Counted from the first letter of the stretch, positions 17,147-25,966 are shown. The stretch is DNA of 28,493 bases from an uncultured Oxalobacteraceae bacterium (GCA_946479255.1 CAMLFK010000031.1:1-28493), one strand, 5' to 3'. Notes: generated from the letters alone by a model not told the origin. Program-made: numbers and translations.

Positions 17147-18424
17147 TTAGAAGCGGTGGCGAATGCCGATCTGGACTGCGTGGCTGTCGTCGCCGGGGAC
17201 TTTGGTAAAGCCGCCTGGCGAGCCAGCCGTGCCAGGGGTGTACTGGCCTTCGTTCTGGTTTTTGATGTTGGCGAACACCGTGTAGATATCGGTGCGCTTG
17301 GACAGGTTGTAGTCGTAGCCGACCGCCAGCATGGTCGCATCGCTGTTGGAGGCGGTACGGTCGTTCTGGCGTGCCGCCGATGCCATGATGCGGCCGGCGC
17401 CCATGCGGTAGTGCATGCCGACCTGGTAGCTGTTGGCGTCCACTTGCGTATTGGCGGTAATGGCGTTGGTAAACACCGTGGTCAGGCCGGCGACCTGGGC
17501 GGCCGACAGGCCGTTGGCGCGCATGGCCGGCGCGATCTGGGTGGTGAATGCGCCCAGGTAGTCGGCCAGCAGCGCCGAATTGCGGTTGCGCTGGTCGTGG
17601 TAGCCGGCGAACAGCTTCCAGTTGCTGAAGGCGTAGGAGCCGCCGACGGTGGTGGTAATCAAGCTGTCGCGGCCGGCCTGGTCTTCACCACGGTTGTGGG
17701 CGATACCGACGTCGAAGCCGTTGGCCTTGTACTGGACCATGGCGCCCAGGAAGCGGTTGTAGCGGCCCAGGTAGCCGGACTGTTTGGTGCCGTACATCAA
17801 CGAGGCGTTCACGCCTTTTGGCGTGGCAATACGGTACTGGATCGACTTCTGCGAGCGGATGTCGGCGCCGAATGCGGTGAAGCCGGCGGTGCCGCCGGTG
17901 AGGCCGCCCCAGGTGCCGGCGGTGCCGGTCTCAAAGGTATCGGCGGCGGCAAAGATTTCATAGCCAGGGGTGTACATGCGGCCCAGCAGGATGGCGCCGA
18001 CCGGCGTCACCAGCCCGACCATGGCGGTGCGGTCGAACAGCGCCTTCTCGGGATTGACCGAGGGTCCGCCTTTTGGCTGGAGGGCGGTGCGGATAATGCT
18101 CAGGAAAGGCAGCGGAATGGCGCCCATGTTGCGGGTCAGATACAGGCCCTGGTTGTCGGTGATCAGGCTGGGGGTCTGCGCGCCGGTATCGAGTTCGATG
18201 CGCGCTTCGAGCTGGAAGATGGCCTTGTAGCCGCCGCCGATATCTTCGCTACCCTTGAAACCGAGCCGCGAGCCGTCGGCGATGCCGCTGGCGATCTTGG
18301 CCTTCTCACCCTTGGTCTTGACGATGCCGGCGTCGGCAATGCCATAGATTTGCACGCTGGACTCAGCCAGGACGGGAGCGGCGAAACAGGCAGCGAGTAC
18401 ACCAGCGATTAATTTTGTCTTCAT
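17147..18424 (-). CDS. Gram-negative general porin, OmpC/Porin_4-like
   Basis: The product is a trimeric-type outer-membrane diffusion channel. It has 425 residues with a signal peptide of about 20 (MKTKLIAGVLAACFAAPVLA), then SSVQIYGIADAGIV, which opens the first beta strand. Alternating strands follow, with YDYNLSKRTDIYTVFANI near the end and a terminal Phe in IGIRHRF, the outer-membrane insertion signal. The ATG at 18422-18424 is preceded by GGAG at good spacing; a longer open frame upstream adds no signal peptide and is rejected. It has its own terminator and lies downstream of another porin on the same strand. Substrate specificity cannot be read from sequence. Confidence 0.93.
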   Translation of the reverse strand: MKTKLIAGVLAACFAAPVLAESSVQIYGIADAGIVKTKGEKAKIASGIADGSRLGFKGSEDIGGGYKAIFQLEARIELDTGAQTPSLITDNQGLYLTRNMGAIPLPFLSIIRTALQPKGGPSVNPEKALFDRTAMVGLVTPVGAILLGRMYTPGYEIFAAADTFETGTAGTWGGLTGGTAGFTAFGADIRSQKSIQYRIATPKGVNASLMYGTKQSGYLGRYNRFLGAMVQYKANGFDVGIAHNRGEDQAGRDSLITTTVGGSYAFSNWKLFAGYHDQRNRNSALLADYLGAFTTQIAPAMRANGLSAAQVAGLTTVFTNAITANTQVDANSYQVGMHYRMGAGRIMASAARQNDRTASNSDATMLAVGYDYNLSKRTDIYTVFANIKNQNEGQYTPGTAGSPGGFTKVPGDDSHAVQIGIRHRF

Positions 18425-18570
18425 TGCGTCTCCAGGTTTATAGAAAAAACGAACGCGCGTACTAATTCGTTTGGAACCAATATGCCATCGTTCCCGTGCC
18501 TTGTACAGGAAGCCGCAGCTTGTGCGCGCCTCTCGGTTGTGGAAATGACACAGTTCATAGGGTGATAGCG

Positions 18571-18612
18571 AAAAACGCACAAGGCGGAGATGGTTACCCA
18601 TATCCGCCTTGC
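18571..18612 (-). terminator. Rho-independent terminator of the second porin gene
   Basis: CAAGGCGGA (18580-18588) pairs with TCCGCCTTG (18603-18611); on the minus strand the stem is followed by GCGTTTTT. It begins about 30 bases after the stop of the porin at 18644, and separates the two porin transcripts. Confidence 0.8.
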
Positions 18613-18643
18613 AAGTAATCTTACGGGGCAACCCGCGCATCGT

Positions 18644-19702
18644 TTAGAACGCGTGGTTCACGCCCACTGCGAAGATGTTGGTCTTGCCTGCGCCAACTTC
18701 TTTACGCGATGCGTCGGTGTACACATAGGTACGCTTCGACAGGCTGTACTCGTAGCCCAGCGAGAACTGCTTGGTCTTCTGTTCGCCGGCATCGAGGATG
18801 CCCGCGGTCTTCTGGCCGTAGCCGGCCAGCACTTTGCCGGCGCCGACGGTGTAGTTGGCACCCAGTACCCACGAACGCGACGTCCACTGGTTGCGCATGG
18901 TGTGCTCGCGGTCCTGGTGCGAGGCCGAGGCCATCAGTTTGAGTGCCGGGCTGACCAGCACCGAGGCGGCGATCGAGTACAGCTGGGTTTCGATGGCGTT
19001 GCGTTCGGCGGCGACCATCAGGGCGCCCGGGCCGTTCTTGTAGGTGGCCGATACCGAATACGGGTTGACCGAAGCGGACGCGCCGGCGGCATACTGCGGC
19101 GCGGTGGCGGTGCCGCGGCCGATGATGGCGGCGGCGCCGTTGGCTTCCTTGGTCGCGACCGACGCGTTGAGCTGGAAGCCGGAGAATTCAGGCGAGTTGT
19201 AGAACACGGCGTTGGCGAAGCGGTTGCGCGAGTTGCCAAGCTGGCCGAGCGCGTCGGACGAATACGTGTCGCCGCCGATGAGCAGGTCGGGGTGGAATCC
19301 TTGCGCTGCAGGAATGCCGTGGAAAGGATCGAAGGCGATCACGCTTTCCTGGAACGAAGTCAGGCCGCGCCCGATGCGCACGGTACCGAAGGAGCCTTGC
19401 AGGCCGACCCGGCTCTGGCCCTGGAACAGCGGACGCTGGGCACCGGCGCCGTTGGTTTCATTGGTGCCGGTGTCCGGCTCGTAGCGGATTTCCATTTGGA
19501 AAATCGCTTTCAGGCCATTGCCCAGTTCTTCGGTGCCCTTGAAACCCAGGGTGTTGTTGGCGCGCTTGCCGATTTTCAGGCTGGTGTCGGTCTGCTTGAT
19601 CAGGCCGGCGTCGACGTTACCGTAAATCACTACGCCCGACTGCGCTTGCGCCACCCCCGCGGCGGCGCCGAGAACCGCCAGTGCCAGAAGAGATTTTTTC
19701 AT
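18644..19702 (-). CDS. Gram-negative general porin, OmpC/Porin_4-like
   Basis: The 352-residue product has a 20-residue signal peptide (MKKSLLALAVLGAAAGVAQA), opens with QSGVVIYGNVDAGLI and ends in AVGVNHAF, with the terminal Phe of outer-membrane porins. The first loop region holds FKGTEELGNGLKAIFQMEIR and the last strands YEYSLSKRTYVYTDAS, both strongly typical of beta-proteobacterial porins. I use the ATG at 19700-19702 with AAGGA about six bases before it, rather than an upstream in-frame Met. It differs clearly from the neighbouring porin in length and loops, so the pair is related but not a recent duplicate. Confidence 0.93.
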   Translation of the reverse strand: MKKSLLALAVLGAAAGVAQAQSGVVIYGNVDAGLIKQTDTSLKIGKRANNTLGFKGTEELGNGLKAIFQMEIRYEPDTGTNETNGAGAQRPLFQGQSRVGLQGSFGTVRIGRGLTSFQESVIAFDPFHGIPAAQGFHPDLLIGGDTYSSDALGQLGNSRNRFANAVFYNSPEFSGFQLNASVATKEANGAAAIIGRGTATAPQYAAGASASVNPYSVSATYKNGPGALMVAAERNAIETQLYSIAASVLVSPALKLMASASHQDREHTMRNQWTSRSWVLGANYTVGAGKVLAGYGQKTAGILDAGEQKTKQFSLGYEYSLSKRTYVYTDASRKEVGAGKTNIFAVGVNHAF

Positions 19703-20158
19703 GTGAAAGTCCTTGAATTTGAATCGGGTTAATCCGCGCAGCGTTGAGTTTTCAGTCAATGTCTGAACGCTGGGATGTTCGAAAGCTTATAGGCAGTGCT
19801 GCTGCGATACCGCTTGATTAGTCAATTATGAACGTTAGGATTAGCCGAAAGCTAATAAATCGTCCGGTGCTGTTGTATTTTCGAAACGACAACCCGCATT
19901 GTGAAATGTCGCTACCAAATCAATGTCTGCTGCGATCTTGACAAGAGGGCCACGCGTACTTGATTGCAACGTTTGTGCGAAATCAAGGAAACCTCCGGTT
20001 TAAAGCAAACCCTTGTGTTCGCTGGCGTAGACTCAGCTTCATCGCCGATTCCAACCGTACAAGGCTCACATCTGTTGGGTTCCGGCAACCGGATATCACG
20101 TGTAACAAATGCTTTCAAACGCTGCTATTTCAATTAATTAATGGTATTTACCTAAATA
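19703..20158. other. Long AT-richer intergenic region between divergent porin and Sel1 genes
   Basis: About 456 bases without a supported gene. It is visibly richer in A+T than the surrounding coding DNA and must hold the promoters of both divergent genes. A dyad (ATTAGC-5-GCTAAT) lies at 19840-19856 and could bind a regulator. Short open frames on both strands lack ribosome-binding sites and family features. I could not place either promoter with confidence. Confidence 0.6.
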
Positions 20159-21772
20159 ATGGCAAATCGTGAAGAACTAGCGCTCATACGTGGCGCACGT
20201 GCCGGACGGGTGGATGCTCAGCTCGAACTGGGCAAACTATATCTTTTTGGCAGCGCCGGCCTGCCCAAGAGCCTGCCGACGGCCTTGCACTGGCTCGACC
20301 GGGCGGCCAAACAGGACAGCCTCGAAGCATGCGAGCTGATCGGCATGCACATCCCCGTGGACGTCGCGATGCAGAGCAATCTCGCGCTGTCGCAATGGTA
20401 TGAGCGCGCCTACGATGCCGGCGTCAACCGGGCCGGCATGGTGCTGGCCCAGCTGACCTTCGCCGGTCCGCCGGGCCAGGCCGACCCGTCCACGCGCAGC
20501 AAGGCCCTGGGCGTGCTGGAGGCGGCGGCCCGCGCCGGCCAGGCCGAAGCCCAATGGCTGCTGACCCGGCTGCGCTCGGCGCTGCCGCCGGCCGCCCCGA
20601 GTACCTCCCAGAATGCCGCCGCGCTGCCGCCGGCGCGCCCGGCCGTCCCGCGCACGCTGGCGCCGGCCGCAGCGCCGCGCATCGTGCGCAGCCCCGCTTC
20701 CCTGTTGCCCGGCATTGAGCTCGCCCCGCTCGACGCGCTCTGGCGCAGCGGCCAGTGGCATGCCTATTTACAGCGCGCGCTGCCGCTGGCGCGCATCCTG
20801 GTGGCCGCCATCGACGCCGGCAACAAGCTGACGGTGCGCCCCAGCCCGGACGAAGTCAGCCTGCTGTCGCGCTGTGCGCGCCTGCTCGAGAGCGGACGCG
20901 GCAGCCATGGCGGGCGTCCCGCCACGCCGGAAGAAATCCGCGGCTTATGGGACATCGCCGCCGCCGAGCACGACCGCCACGGACAAATGGCGGTGGGCCT
21001 GTGGTATGCCCGCATGCAGGTGGACGGCCGGCGCGTGGCCGGCGGCGCCGGCTCGGCCAACTTCAAGAAAGCCATCCGCTGGCTGACCCTGGCGGGCGAG
21101 CAAGGCCTGGCGGAAGCCTGGTACGCGCTGTCGCGCATCTATATCAAGCCGGAATTTTCCCAGCGCAACGTCGCCGACGCCCAGCGCTACCTGGAGCGGG
21201 CTGCGGAAATGGGCTACCGCGAAGCGCAGCTGGAATGCGGCAACAGCGCCTGGCGCGCGCGCCGCGAGAACGAGAACAACGATGTGCGCGCCGTGTACTG
21301 GCTGCAAAAAGCGGCCGCCCAGGACAGCGCGGAAGCCCGCGAGGTGCTCGCCAAGGTCGCCCCGCGCGGGCAGGGCGCGGCTTATGCCTGGTGCGATGGC
21401 GTCAGCCTGGGGCGCGACCTGGCCGTCAGCCACCCGCTGCTGGCGGCGCGGATGGAACTGGCGGCGACCTTCAAGCTGACCCGTGCTGAAGCTTTACTGC
21501 TGGATATTAAACAAGCCGACCAGGGGCATTGCCTGGTGATCGATATCCGCGCCAGTTACGGGCGCAGCAAGCGCCGCCTGATCGCCGTGAGCGGCGCCCA
21601 GGAACGCCAGGTGCTGGACCGGGTCGGACGGCTGTTCGAGAATGTGGATTGCGGGCCGAACGGTCCGGAAGGCAATTACCGCCAGCGCCTGTACCGCCTC
21701 AAGACCCTGGTGCCGGAAAGCGCCACCGGCGAGGACAGCGAGCACGAAGCATACGAACTAGCCGCGGCGTGA
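20159..21772 (+). CDS. Sel1-repeat protein with unrecognised C-terminal domain
   Basis: The 537-residue protein has no signal peptide, so it is probably cytoplasmic. Sel1-type helical repeats are seen at about residues 18-52, 88-126, 266-312, 313-350 and 353-392 (AxWLxxAAxxGxxxAxxxLG pattern). A Pro/Ala-rich linker lies at about 140-175. From about residue 405 to 520 there is a distinct domain (WCDGVSLGRDLAVSHPLL..., CLVIDIRASYGRSKRRLIAV) that I cannot assign. Sel1 repeats generally act as protein-binding scaffolds. An in-frame stop directly before the ATG fixes the start, yet no ribosome-binding site is visible. It is convergent with dapF. Confidence 0.85.
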   Translation: MANREELALIRGARAGRVDAQLELGKLYLFGSAGLPKSLPTALHWLDRAAKQDSLEACELIGMHIPVDVAMQSNLALSQWYERAYDAGVNRAGMVLAQLTFAGPPGQADPSTRSKALGVLEAAARAGQAEAQWLLTRLRSALPPAAPSTSQNAAALPPARPAVPRTLAPAAAPRIVRSPASLLPGIELAPLDALWRSGQWHAYLQRALPLARILVAAIDAGNKLTVRPSPDEVSLLSRCARLLESGRGSHGGRPATPEEIRGLWDIAAAEHDRHGQMAVGLWYARMQVDGRRVAGGAGSANFKKAIRWLTLAGEQGLAEAWYALSRIYIKPEFSQRNVADAQRYLERAAEMGYREAQLECGNSAWRARRENENNDVRAVYWLQKAAAQDSAEAREVLAKVAPRGQGAAYAWCDGVSLGRDLAVSHPLLAARMELAATFKLTRAEALLLDIKQADQGHCLVIDIRASYGRSKRRLIAVSGAQERQVLDRVGRLFENVDCGPNGPEGNYRQRLYRLKTLVPESATGEDSEHEAYELAAA

Positions 21773-21898
21773 AGGAAGCTCGCTAAACCTACTGCGCGGC
21801 CCGCTATTGGATCTGCGTTGCTCGCCGTACTTGAGTACGGCTCCGCTACTCGATCCAATATCGGGCCTGCTCGCTACGGTTTATCGAGCTTCCTTGAC
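21769..21898. repeat. Long imperfect inverted repeat between Sel1 gene and dapF
   Basis: The outer arms (21769-21789 and 21878-21898) match at 19 of 21 positions when one is reverse-complemented. Inner arm pairs are GGCCCG/CGGGCC and ATTGGATC/GATCCAAT, and the centre is CCGTACT-TG-AGTACGG. The whole can fold into a stem of some 60 bases per side with bulges. The right arm contains the last codons and stop of dapF, and the left arm starts at the Sel1 stop. It could terminate both convergent transcripts, or be a dispersed palindromic element. Confidence 0.85.
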
Positions 21899-22774
21899 GT
21901 TCTTGGTTTTAACCTCGAGTTCGATTTCGCCTTCGAATACTGTCACCGCCGGGCCGCTCAGGTAGACCGGGGCGTTGCCGCCGGCCCAGGCGATCGATAA
22001 TTCGCCGCCTCTTGCGCTCACTTTCACCGGTGAATCGAGCAAGCCGCGGCGGATGCCGGCCACCACGGCCGCGCAAGCGCCGGTGCCGCAAGCCAGCGTT
22101 TCGCCGGCGCCCCGTTCGTACACGCGGATGCGGATATGGTGACGGTCCACCACCTGCATGTAGCCGGCATTGACCTTGTTCGGAAAGCGGCTGTGCTGCT
22201 CGATCAGCGGACCGGTTTCCGCCACCGGCGCCGTGTCGACATCGTCGACCACCTGCACCGCGTGCGGATTGCCCATCGAAACCACCGATACAAATACAGT
22301 CTTGCCGCCCAGATACTTGATCGGCAGCGGCCACAAGGTATCGTCGCCTTCCGCCCAGCCGCCCAGGCCTGCGGATTCGAACGGCACCTCGCTCGGCGTG
22401 AGCCGCGGCGGGCCCATGTCGACGCATATATTGCCATCGGCGTCGATGCGCGGTTCGATCACGCCCTTCATGGTCTCGACCCGGATGCTGGTCTTGCTGG
22501 TCAATCCCTTGTCGATGACGAACTTGACGAAGGCGCGCGAGCCGTTGCCGCACTGCTCGACCTCGCTGCCATCCTGGTTAAAGATGCGATAGCGGAAATC
22601 GACCTCGGGCGAAGATGGCTTTTCGACCACCAGGATCTGGTCGGCGCCGATGCCGAAGCGGCGGTCGCCGATCTTCTGGCACAGCGCTGCGTTCAGTTCG
22701 ACCTGCTGGCTGATCGCATCGATCACGACGAAGTCGTTGCCGGCACCATGCATTTTGGTAAATTTGAGTTTCAT
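21881..22774 (-). CDS. dapF: Diaminopimelate epimerase DapF
   Basis: DapF turns LL- into meso-diaminopimelate for lysine and peptidoglycan. The 297-residue product starts [19 protein letters not shown] and has both catalytic cysteines in place: C75 in QCGNGSR and C229 in ACGTGAC. It has two mirrored domains as expected. It is longer at the C-terminus than the E. coli enzyme: the usual end near FEGEIEL is followed by [11 protein letters not shown], whose last codons lie in the inverted repeat. It starts 14 bases after the stop of the acyltransferase gene upstream, so the three genes probably share a transcript. Confidence 0.97.
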   Translation of the reverse strand: MKLKFTKMHGAGNDFVVIDAISQQVELNAALCQKIGDRRFGIGADQILVVEKPSSPEVDFRYRIFNQDGSEVEQCGNGSRAFVKFVIDKGLTSKTSIRVETMKGVIEPRIDADGNICVDMGPPRLTPSEVPFESAGLGGWAEGDDTLWPLPIKYLGGKTVFVSVVSMGNPHAVQVVDDVDTAPVAETGPLIEQHSRFPNKVNAGYMQVVDRHHIRIRVYERGAGETLACGTGACAAVVAGIRRGLLDSPVKVSARGGELSIAWAGGNAPVYLSGPAVTVFEGEIELEVKTKNVKEAR

Positions 22775-22788
22775 AACAGGCAGTATAG

Positions 22789-23661
22789 CTAAGACTTCAC
22801 ATAGGGTGAGGCTTCGCCCTCCGGCCGCGTCTTGAAGCGCTTATGCGTCCAGAAATATTCCGCGGGCGCTTCGGCCACGCGCTCTTCAATAAAAGCGTTC
22901 ATGCGCCGCGCCGATTCGACCAGGTCGTCGCCCGGATAGTTGTCGAAAGCCGGATAAAAGCGCACGCGCCAGCCAGCGTAGTTGGGCAGAAAAGTAGCCA
23001 CCACCGGAATGACCGCCGCGCCGGTGGCCGCGGCAATGCGCCCGGGCGCGGTCAGGGTCGCGGCCGGCACGCCGAAGAAGGGCACGAATTGCGCATCCTT
23101 GTCGCCGAAATCCATGTCCGGCAGCATGAAATAAGGCAAGCCCTCGCGCATCGCACGAATAATCGGCTTGACGCCTTCCTTGCGCGAAAACAGCTGGACC
23201 GGGCGAAAGCGCGAGCGGCCCTTGCGCAGCACCTCGTCGAATACCTTGTTCTTTTGCTGCACATAAATGGAGCACAAGCTCGATTCCAGCATCACCGCCA
23301 CGCCGGCCACATCCAGGCAGACGAAATGCGGACACAGCAAGATGGTCGGCCGGGCGGCGATCTGCGCCAGCGGCACTCCGGGTTCCACCTGAATCAGGCG
23401 GCGCAGGCGCTCCGGCGGCGCCCACCACAGCACGGCGCGTTCCCACACGCTGCGCGAGTAGGCCTGGAAATGCCGGCGCGCCAGCGCCACCCGTTCAGTC
23501 TCGGACAGATGCGGCATGCACAAACGCAAATTGGACAGGGCGATATGGCGGCGGCTGCGCAGCAGCAGGAACAGCAGGCTGCCGACCGTTTCGCCAAAGC
23601 GCCCCAGCAGCGGCAGCGGCAACCAGTGCAGCAGCCACATCAAACCCAACAGCAGCTTCAT
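22789..23661 (-). CDS. Lipid A biosynthesis late acyltransferase (LpxL/HtrB family), second copy
   Basis: Members add secondary acyl chains to lipid A at the inner membrane. The 290-residue product has an N-terminal membrane segment (about 1-35) and the catalytic motif HxxxxD at H112-D117 (CPHFVCLD). It also has FMLPDMDFG and the C-terminal [13 protein letters not shown], both typical of the LpxL/LpxM family. Start is the ATG at 23659-23661, which overlaps the stop of the first acyltransferase gene as ATGA; a longer frame upstream only reads through that gene. Which acyl position it serves cannot be decided from sequence. Confidence 0.92.
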   Translation of the reverse strand: MKLLLGLMWLLHWLPLPLLGRFGETVGSLLFLLLRSRRHIALSNLRLCMPHLSETERVALARRHFQAYSRSVWERAVLWWAPPERLRRLIQVEPGVPLAQIAARPTILLCPHFVCLDVAGVAVMLESSLCSIYVQQKNKVFDEVLRKGRSRFRPVQLFSRKEGVKPIIRAMREGLPYFMLPDMDFGDKDAQFVPFFGVPAATLTAPGRIAAATGAAVIPVVATFLPNYAGWRVRFYPAFDNYPGDDLVESARRMNAFIEERVAEAPAEYFWTHKRFKTRPEGEASPYVKS

Positions 23662-24509
23662 GCCGCATCCTGGTCTTGCGGCGAGGCGACGCCGTCCGGC
23701 TGTTTGTAGCGGTTGTAACTCCAGAAATACTGGGCCGGGCAGCGGGCGATCAGCAGCTCCATGGCGCGGTTGATGTTGGCCGCCTGTTCCGCAGGCGTGC
23801 CGGTCAGCTCGCCTTCGAAGGGGACGAAGCGCACGATATAGCCCTTGCCGCGCGGGCGGCGCTCGGCGTACACCAGGACGATCATGGCATTGCCCAGCTG
23901 GGCCAGCTTGGCCGGCAGGGTCATGGTGTAGGCGCTGCGGCCAAAAAACGGTGCCCACACGCCTTCGCCTTCTTGCGGAACCTGGTCGGGCAGCACGCCG
24001 ACCGGCTCGCCCCGTTTCAGGCACTTGGCCAGGATACGTACGCCGGACAGGTTAGCCGGGGCGAGCTTCAGGTTGGCGCGCGCGCGCGCGCCTTCGACCA
24101 GGGGTTTGAGCGCGGCTTTCTTGGGCGGACGGTACATCACCGTCAGCGCGGTGCGCATGGCGATCTGCTGGGCGGTGGTCTCGAAGCAGCCCAGGTGGGG
24201 CGTGAGGAACACGATGCCGCGCCCGCTGGCCAGGGCCGAGGCCATGAACTCGGTATTTTCTTCGGTCACATGGCGCGCCACCCGTTCCGGCGGCGCGCAC
24301 CAGACGAATGCCAGTTCGATAATGGCTTTGCCGGACTCGGCGATGGCGCTGTTGAGGTGCTGGCCGAAGCCGGCGTTCTCAATATTGCCGCGCAAGCGCT
24401 TGCGGTAAGAGGGGGAGGCCAGGTAGACCAGCCAGCCGAGCGCACTGCCCAGCAGGTGGAGGGCCGGCAGGGGCAGGGTCGATAAAAGACGGAATAGGAG
24501 TACTAGCAT
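23658..24509 (-). CDS. Lipid A biosynthesis late acyltransferase (LpxL/HtrB family), first copy
   Basis: The 283-residue product begins with a hydrophobic anchor (MLVLLFRLLSTLPLPALHLL) and carries HxxxxE at H105-E110 (TPHLGCFE), the catalytic pair of the lysophospholipid/lipid A acyltransferase superfamily. PDQVPQEGEGVWAPFFGR and QYFWSYNRYK follow. It is the first gene of a run with the second acyltransferase and dapF, and is divergent from metK. Use of Glu here against Asp in its neighbour marks the two as old paralogues with probably different acyl or acceptor preferences. A (GC)8 tract lies inside the gene. Confidence 0.92.
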   Translation of the reverse strand: MLVLLFRLLSTLPLPALHLLGSALGWLVYLASPSYRKRLRGNIENAGFGQHLNSAIAESGKAIIELAFVWCAPPERVARHVTEENTEFMASALASGRGIVFLTPHLGCFETTAQQIAMRTALTVMYRPPKKAALKPLVEGARARANLKLAPANLSGVRILAKCLKRGEPVGVLPDQVPQEGEGVWAPFFGRSAYTMTLPAKLAQLGNAMIVLVYAERRPRGKGYIVRFVPFEGELTGTPAEQAANINRAMELLIARCPAQYFWSYNRYKQPDGVASPQDQDAA

Positions 24510-24552
24510 GTATTTGATCAGGGTTTAACTTGCGTCTTTGCTCAACTAAAAT

Positions 24553-24665
24553 TTCGCAAGGAGCGTAAAATACCACGGAGCTGGATCCGCCGAGTTAATA
24601 GACAACTTGCGAAGCGGAATATAAATGTCGCTAAAGCGTCGCAGGTACATGGTTACTGCGACATT
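24553..24665 (+). promoter_or_regulatory. Candidate structured leader of metK
   Basis: Several inverted repeats crowd this 185-base gap. TTCGCAAG (24553-24560) pairs with CTTGCGAA (24606-24613), enclosing a small CGGA/TCCG hairpin. Near the gene, GTCGCAG (24638-24644) can pair with CTGCGAC (24656-24662). Alternatively AATGTCGC (24624-24631) can pair with GCGACATT (24658-24665); the two stems compete for the same bases. It matches no SAM-riboswitch class that I can recall, and part of it may be promoter DNA for the divergent gene. Confidence 0.4.
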
Positions 24666-24694
24666 CTCATAACAACAGTAACTGGAGTATTTGC

Positions 24695-25861
24695 ATGTCC
24701 AACGACTACCTTTTCACTTCCGAATCCGTCTCGGAAGGCCATCCCGACAAAGTTGCCGACCAGATTTCCGACGCGATCCTCGACGCCATCCTGGCGCAGG
24801 ATCCAAAGGCGCGCGTGGCCGCGGAAACGCTGTGCAACACCGGCCTGGTGGTGCTCGCGGGTGAAATCACCACCCACGCCAACGTCGATTATATTCAGGT
24901 CGCGCGCGAGACCATCAAGCGCATCGGCTACGACAACACCGATTATGGCATCGACTACCGCGGCTGCGCCGTGATGGTTTGCTACGACAAGCAGTCGCCC
25001 GACATCGCCCAGGGCGTGGACGAAGGCGCCGGCCTCGACCTGGACCAGGGCGCGGGCGACCAGGGCCTGATGTTCGGCTACGCCTGCGATGAAACCGCCG
25101 AGCTGATGCCGGCCGCCATCCACTACGCGCACCGCCTGGTCGAGCGCCAGTCGCAGCTGCGCAAGGATGGCCGCCTGCCATGGCTGCGTCCGGATGCCAA
25201 GTCGCAAGTGACCCTGCGCTACGTCGATGGCCGCCCGGTTTCGGTCGACACCGTCGTGCTGTCGACCCAGCACGCGCCTGAAGTGAGCCATGCCCAGATC
25301 GAAGAAGCGGTGATCGAAGAGATCATCAAAAAGACCCTGCCGGCCGAATGGCTCATGGGCACCCGCTACCTGGTCAACCCGACCGGCCGTTTCGTTATCG
25401 GCGGCCCGCAGGGCGACTGCGGCCTGACCGGCCGCAAGATCATCGTCGACACCTACGGCGGTGCCGCACCGCACGGCGGCGGCGCGTTCTCCGGCAAGGA
25501 TCCGTCCAAGGTCGACCGCTCGGCCGCCTACGCCGCCCGCTACGTCGCCAAGAACGTCGTGGCCGCCGGCCTGGCGCGCCAGTGCCAGGTGCAGGTCAGC
25601 TACGCGATCGGTGTTGCCAAGCCGATCAATATCACCGTGTACACCGAAGGCACCGGCGTCATCTCCGATGAGAAAATCGCCAAGCTGGTGATGGAACACT
25701 TCGACCTGCGTCCGAAAGGCATCGTGCAGATGCTGGACCTGCTGCGCCCGATCTACCAGAAGAGCGCAGCTTATGGCCACTTCGGCCGCGAAGAGCCGGA
25801 ATTCACCTGGGAGCGGACCGACAAGCTTGCGCTGCTGCGTGCGGAAGCCGGCTTGTCGTAA
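24695..25861 (+). CDS. metK: S-adenosylmethionine synthetase MetK
   Basis: MetK makes S-adenosylmethionine from methionine and ATP in the cytoplasm. The 388-residue product has the usual length. Key motifs are SEGHPDK with ATP-binding His16, the signature GAGDQG (119-124), and the glycine-rich phosphate loop GGGAFSGKD (261-269), followed by KVDRSAAY. The ATG at 24695 has GGAG seven bases upstream. A strong terminator follows the stop, so metK is transcribed separately from ahcY. Confidence 0.98.
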   Translation: MSNDYLFTSESVSEGHPDKVADQISDAILDAILAQDPKARVAAETLCNTGLVVLAGEITTHANVDYIQVARETIKRIGYDNTDYGIDYRGCAVMVCYDKQSPDIAQGVDEGAGLDLDQGAGDQGLMFGYACDETAELMPAAIHYAHRLVERQSQLRKDGRLPWLRPDAKSQVTLRYVDGRPVSVDTVVLSTQHAPEVSHAQIEEAVIEEIIKKTLPAEWLMGTRYLVNPTGRFVIGGPQGDCGLTGRKIIVDTYGGAAPHGGGAFSGKDPSKVDRSAAYAARYVAKNVVAAGLARQCQVQVSYAIGVAKPINITVYTEGTGVISDEKIAKLVMEHFDLRPKGIVQMLDLLRPIYQKSAAYGHFGREEPEFTWERTDKLALLRAEAGLS

Positions 25862-25878
25862 ATCCAATAGCGTCACCA

Positions 25879-25917
25879 AAAACGCCATCCCGGCACAGCG
25901 GGGTTGGCGTTTTTTTA
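25879..25917 (+). terminator. Rho-independent terminator of metK
   Basis: AACGCCA (25881-25887) pairs with TGGCGTT (25905-25911), extended inward by CCC/GGG, and is followed by seven T. It starts about 20 bases after the metK stop. Confidence 0.92.
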
Positions 25918-25966
25918 CGGCTGCCGCCAAGAATTCGATGGCACAAACCAGCCTAAACCATTAAAC

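Noticed and set aside
18425..18570. TATAAA just before the first porin start as a -10 box
   Set aside because: It is so close to the ribosome-binding site that the start of transcription would fall in it; no suitable -35 box was seen.
19938..19966. TTGACA as a -35 box for the Sel1 gene
   Set aside because: A perfect -35 hexamer, but 17 bases further the sequence is TGATTG, which does not fit a -10 box.
19912..20172. Two short open frames (68 and 70 codons) in the porin-Sel1 gap
   Set aside because: No ribosome-binding site and no recognisable sequence; the region is better explained as regulatory DNA.
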